7,613 nt of DNA. It comes from Sulfurimonas sp. Lineage in GTDB: Bacteria > Campylobacterota > Campylobacteria > Campylobacterales > Sulfurimonadaceae. A model generated the notes under the pieces. That model did no database searches and had not been told where the DNA came from. It saw only the letters and a program-made list of their open reading frames with translations. How positions within the stretch are numbered: the first letter of the stretch is position 1; each line of letters begins with the position of its first letter. The position numbers and the translations under genes were made by a program. Where the stretch lies: NCBI GenBank assembly GCA_027063585.1, contig JAMORM010000069.1, positions 1-7,613 of the forward strand, read 5' to 3'. Below, piece after piece: positions 6,956-7,613 of this stretch.

Positions 6956-7613
6956 TTATTTTATAGAAGAGATTAAATTACCTATAAGTAAATTCCAACC
7001 GTCAATCAATACGAAGACAAGTATTTTAAAAGGCAGTGAAATCATAACAGGAGGCAGCATCATCATACCCATTGACATCAAAATAGATGCCACAACCATG
7101 TCTATCACCAAAAAAGGTAAAAAGAGTAAAAAACCTATCTCAAAAGCAGTTTTCATCTCACTGATAATAAATGCAGGAATCACAATAGATAAAGGCACAT
7201 CTGCCACACTTTTAGGGTTTTGCATTTTTCGTATACGTAAAAAGAGTGCCAAATCTTTTTCTCTGGTATTTCTAATCATAAAATTTTTAAAAGGCAATGC
7301 AGTTCGTGTAAAGGCTTCTTCATAGCCTATTTCTTTGGCTACATAAGGCTTTATGCCTTGTTCATATGCTTTTGTTCCGATAGGTTCCATAACAAAAAAA
7401 GTCAAAATCATTGCAAGCATCACAAGCAATTGTGTCGGCGGAACCTGCTGTGTACCAAGTGCCTGACGTAAAAATCCGAATACGATGACAAAGCGGGTAA
7501 ATGTTGTCATTACAAGCACCATAGCCGGTGCTAAAAACAGTAAGGTAAGAACAACTAATACATTAAGGGATGAAACAAGCTGCTGCGGCGTGTCCGGTGC
7601 TGAAAGACTTAAA
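6956..7613 (-). CDS. fliP: Flagellar type III export gate protein FliP, partial (5' end outside window)
   Basis: Core inner-membrane component of the flagellar protein export gate, assembling with FliQ and FliR at the base of the flagellum. The frame is open to the right edge, giving 218 residues. FliP of E. coli has 245, so about 25 residues, mainly the cleaved signal peptide, should be missing. Visible hallmarks are DTPQQLVSSLNVLVVLTLL near the edge, FTRFVIVFGFLRQALGTQQ (visible residues 38-56), FTRTALPFKNFMIRNTREKD (101-120), an amphipathic middle and the C-terminal SLPFKILVFVLIDGWNLLIG (192-211). Three consecutive methionines in SMGMMMLPP (183-185 visible, bases 7066-7058) match the position of the methionine gasket that seals the closed export pore. 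An internal Met at 7522 is not the start, because the conserved first membrane segment lies upstream of it. It ends with TAA at 6958-6956. Confidence 0.96.
   Translation of the reverse strand, partial: LSLSAPDTPQQLVSSLNVLVVLTLLFLAPAMVLVMTTFTRFVIVFGFLRQALGTQQVPPTQLLVMLAMILTFFVMEPIGTKAYEQGIKPYVAKEIGYEEAFTRTALPFKNFMIRNTREKDLALFLRIRKMQNPKSVADVPLSIVIPAFIISEMKTAFEIGFLLFLPFLVIDMVVASILMSMGMMMLPPVMISLPFKILVFVLIDGWNLLIGNLISSIK

Noticed and set aside
3136..7325. Plus-strand open frames at 3136-3354, 3381-3566, 5023-5295 and 7098-7325
   Set aside because: They are antisense to aroB, the trkA-like gene and fliP, with low-complexity translations and no recognisable protein.
7520..7522. ATG at 7522 as the start of fliP
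   Set aside because: The frame stays open to the window edge, and the upstream 30 codons translate to conserved FliP sequence (DTPQQLVSSL, first membrane segment).

Overview
This is an AT-rich window (about one third GC by eye) with seven genes, all on the minus strand, packed almost without gaps. The protein families and their close spacing point to a flagellated member of the Campylobacterota (formerly Epsilonproteobacteria). A Sulfurimonas-like genome is the best guess. The main clues are the TrkA-domain protein of a type I associate with this phylum (COG3400-like), the aroB / mechanosensitive channel / mtaB order that I recall from Campylobacter, and the scattered flagellar gene. The assignment comes from recognising sequences by eye, not from a database search.

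In the direction of transcription (high to low coordinates) the order is as follows. First is fliP (flagellar export gate), which runs off the right edge. After 21 bases comes trmA (tRNA m5U54 methyltransferase), which starts with TTG. A small secreted coiled-coil protein with an SH3-like tail overlaps trmA by 1 base. A cytosolic TrkA/RCK-like protein overlaps that by 4 bases. A 70-base spacer follows, holding an inverted repeat and a possible promoter. Then come aroB (3-dehydroquinate synthase), an MscS-type channel with a long periplasmic coiled-coil region (1-base overlap), and mtaB (tRNA ms2t6A37 methylthiotransferase, 1-base overlap), which runs off the left edge just after its C-terminal TRAM domain begins.

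The layout suggests two transcription units, or one with an internal promoter: fliP-trmA-coiled-coil-trkA-like, and aroB-mscS-mtaB. Within each unit the stop and start codons mostly touch (TAATG, ATGA, TGATG), so translational coupling is likely. The genes do not form one pathway. They cover flagellar export, two tRNA modifications (position 54 and position 37), aromatic amino acid synthesis and two envelope or ion-related proteins.

There is no tRNA, rRNA, CRISPR array, insertion sequence or prophage gene. The only non-coding stretches are the 70-base spacer and the 21-base fliP-trmA gap. This is an ordinary housekeeping region and I see no new defence or mobile system. The points most worth a second look are the cysteine set in TrmA that looks like an iron-sulfur site, the degenerate nucleotide-binding motif and uncharacterised C-terminal half of the TrkA-like protein, and the unassigned secreted coiled-coil protein.
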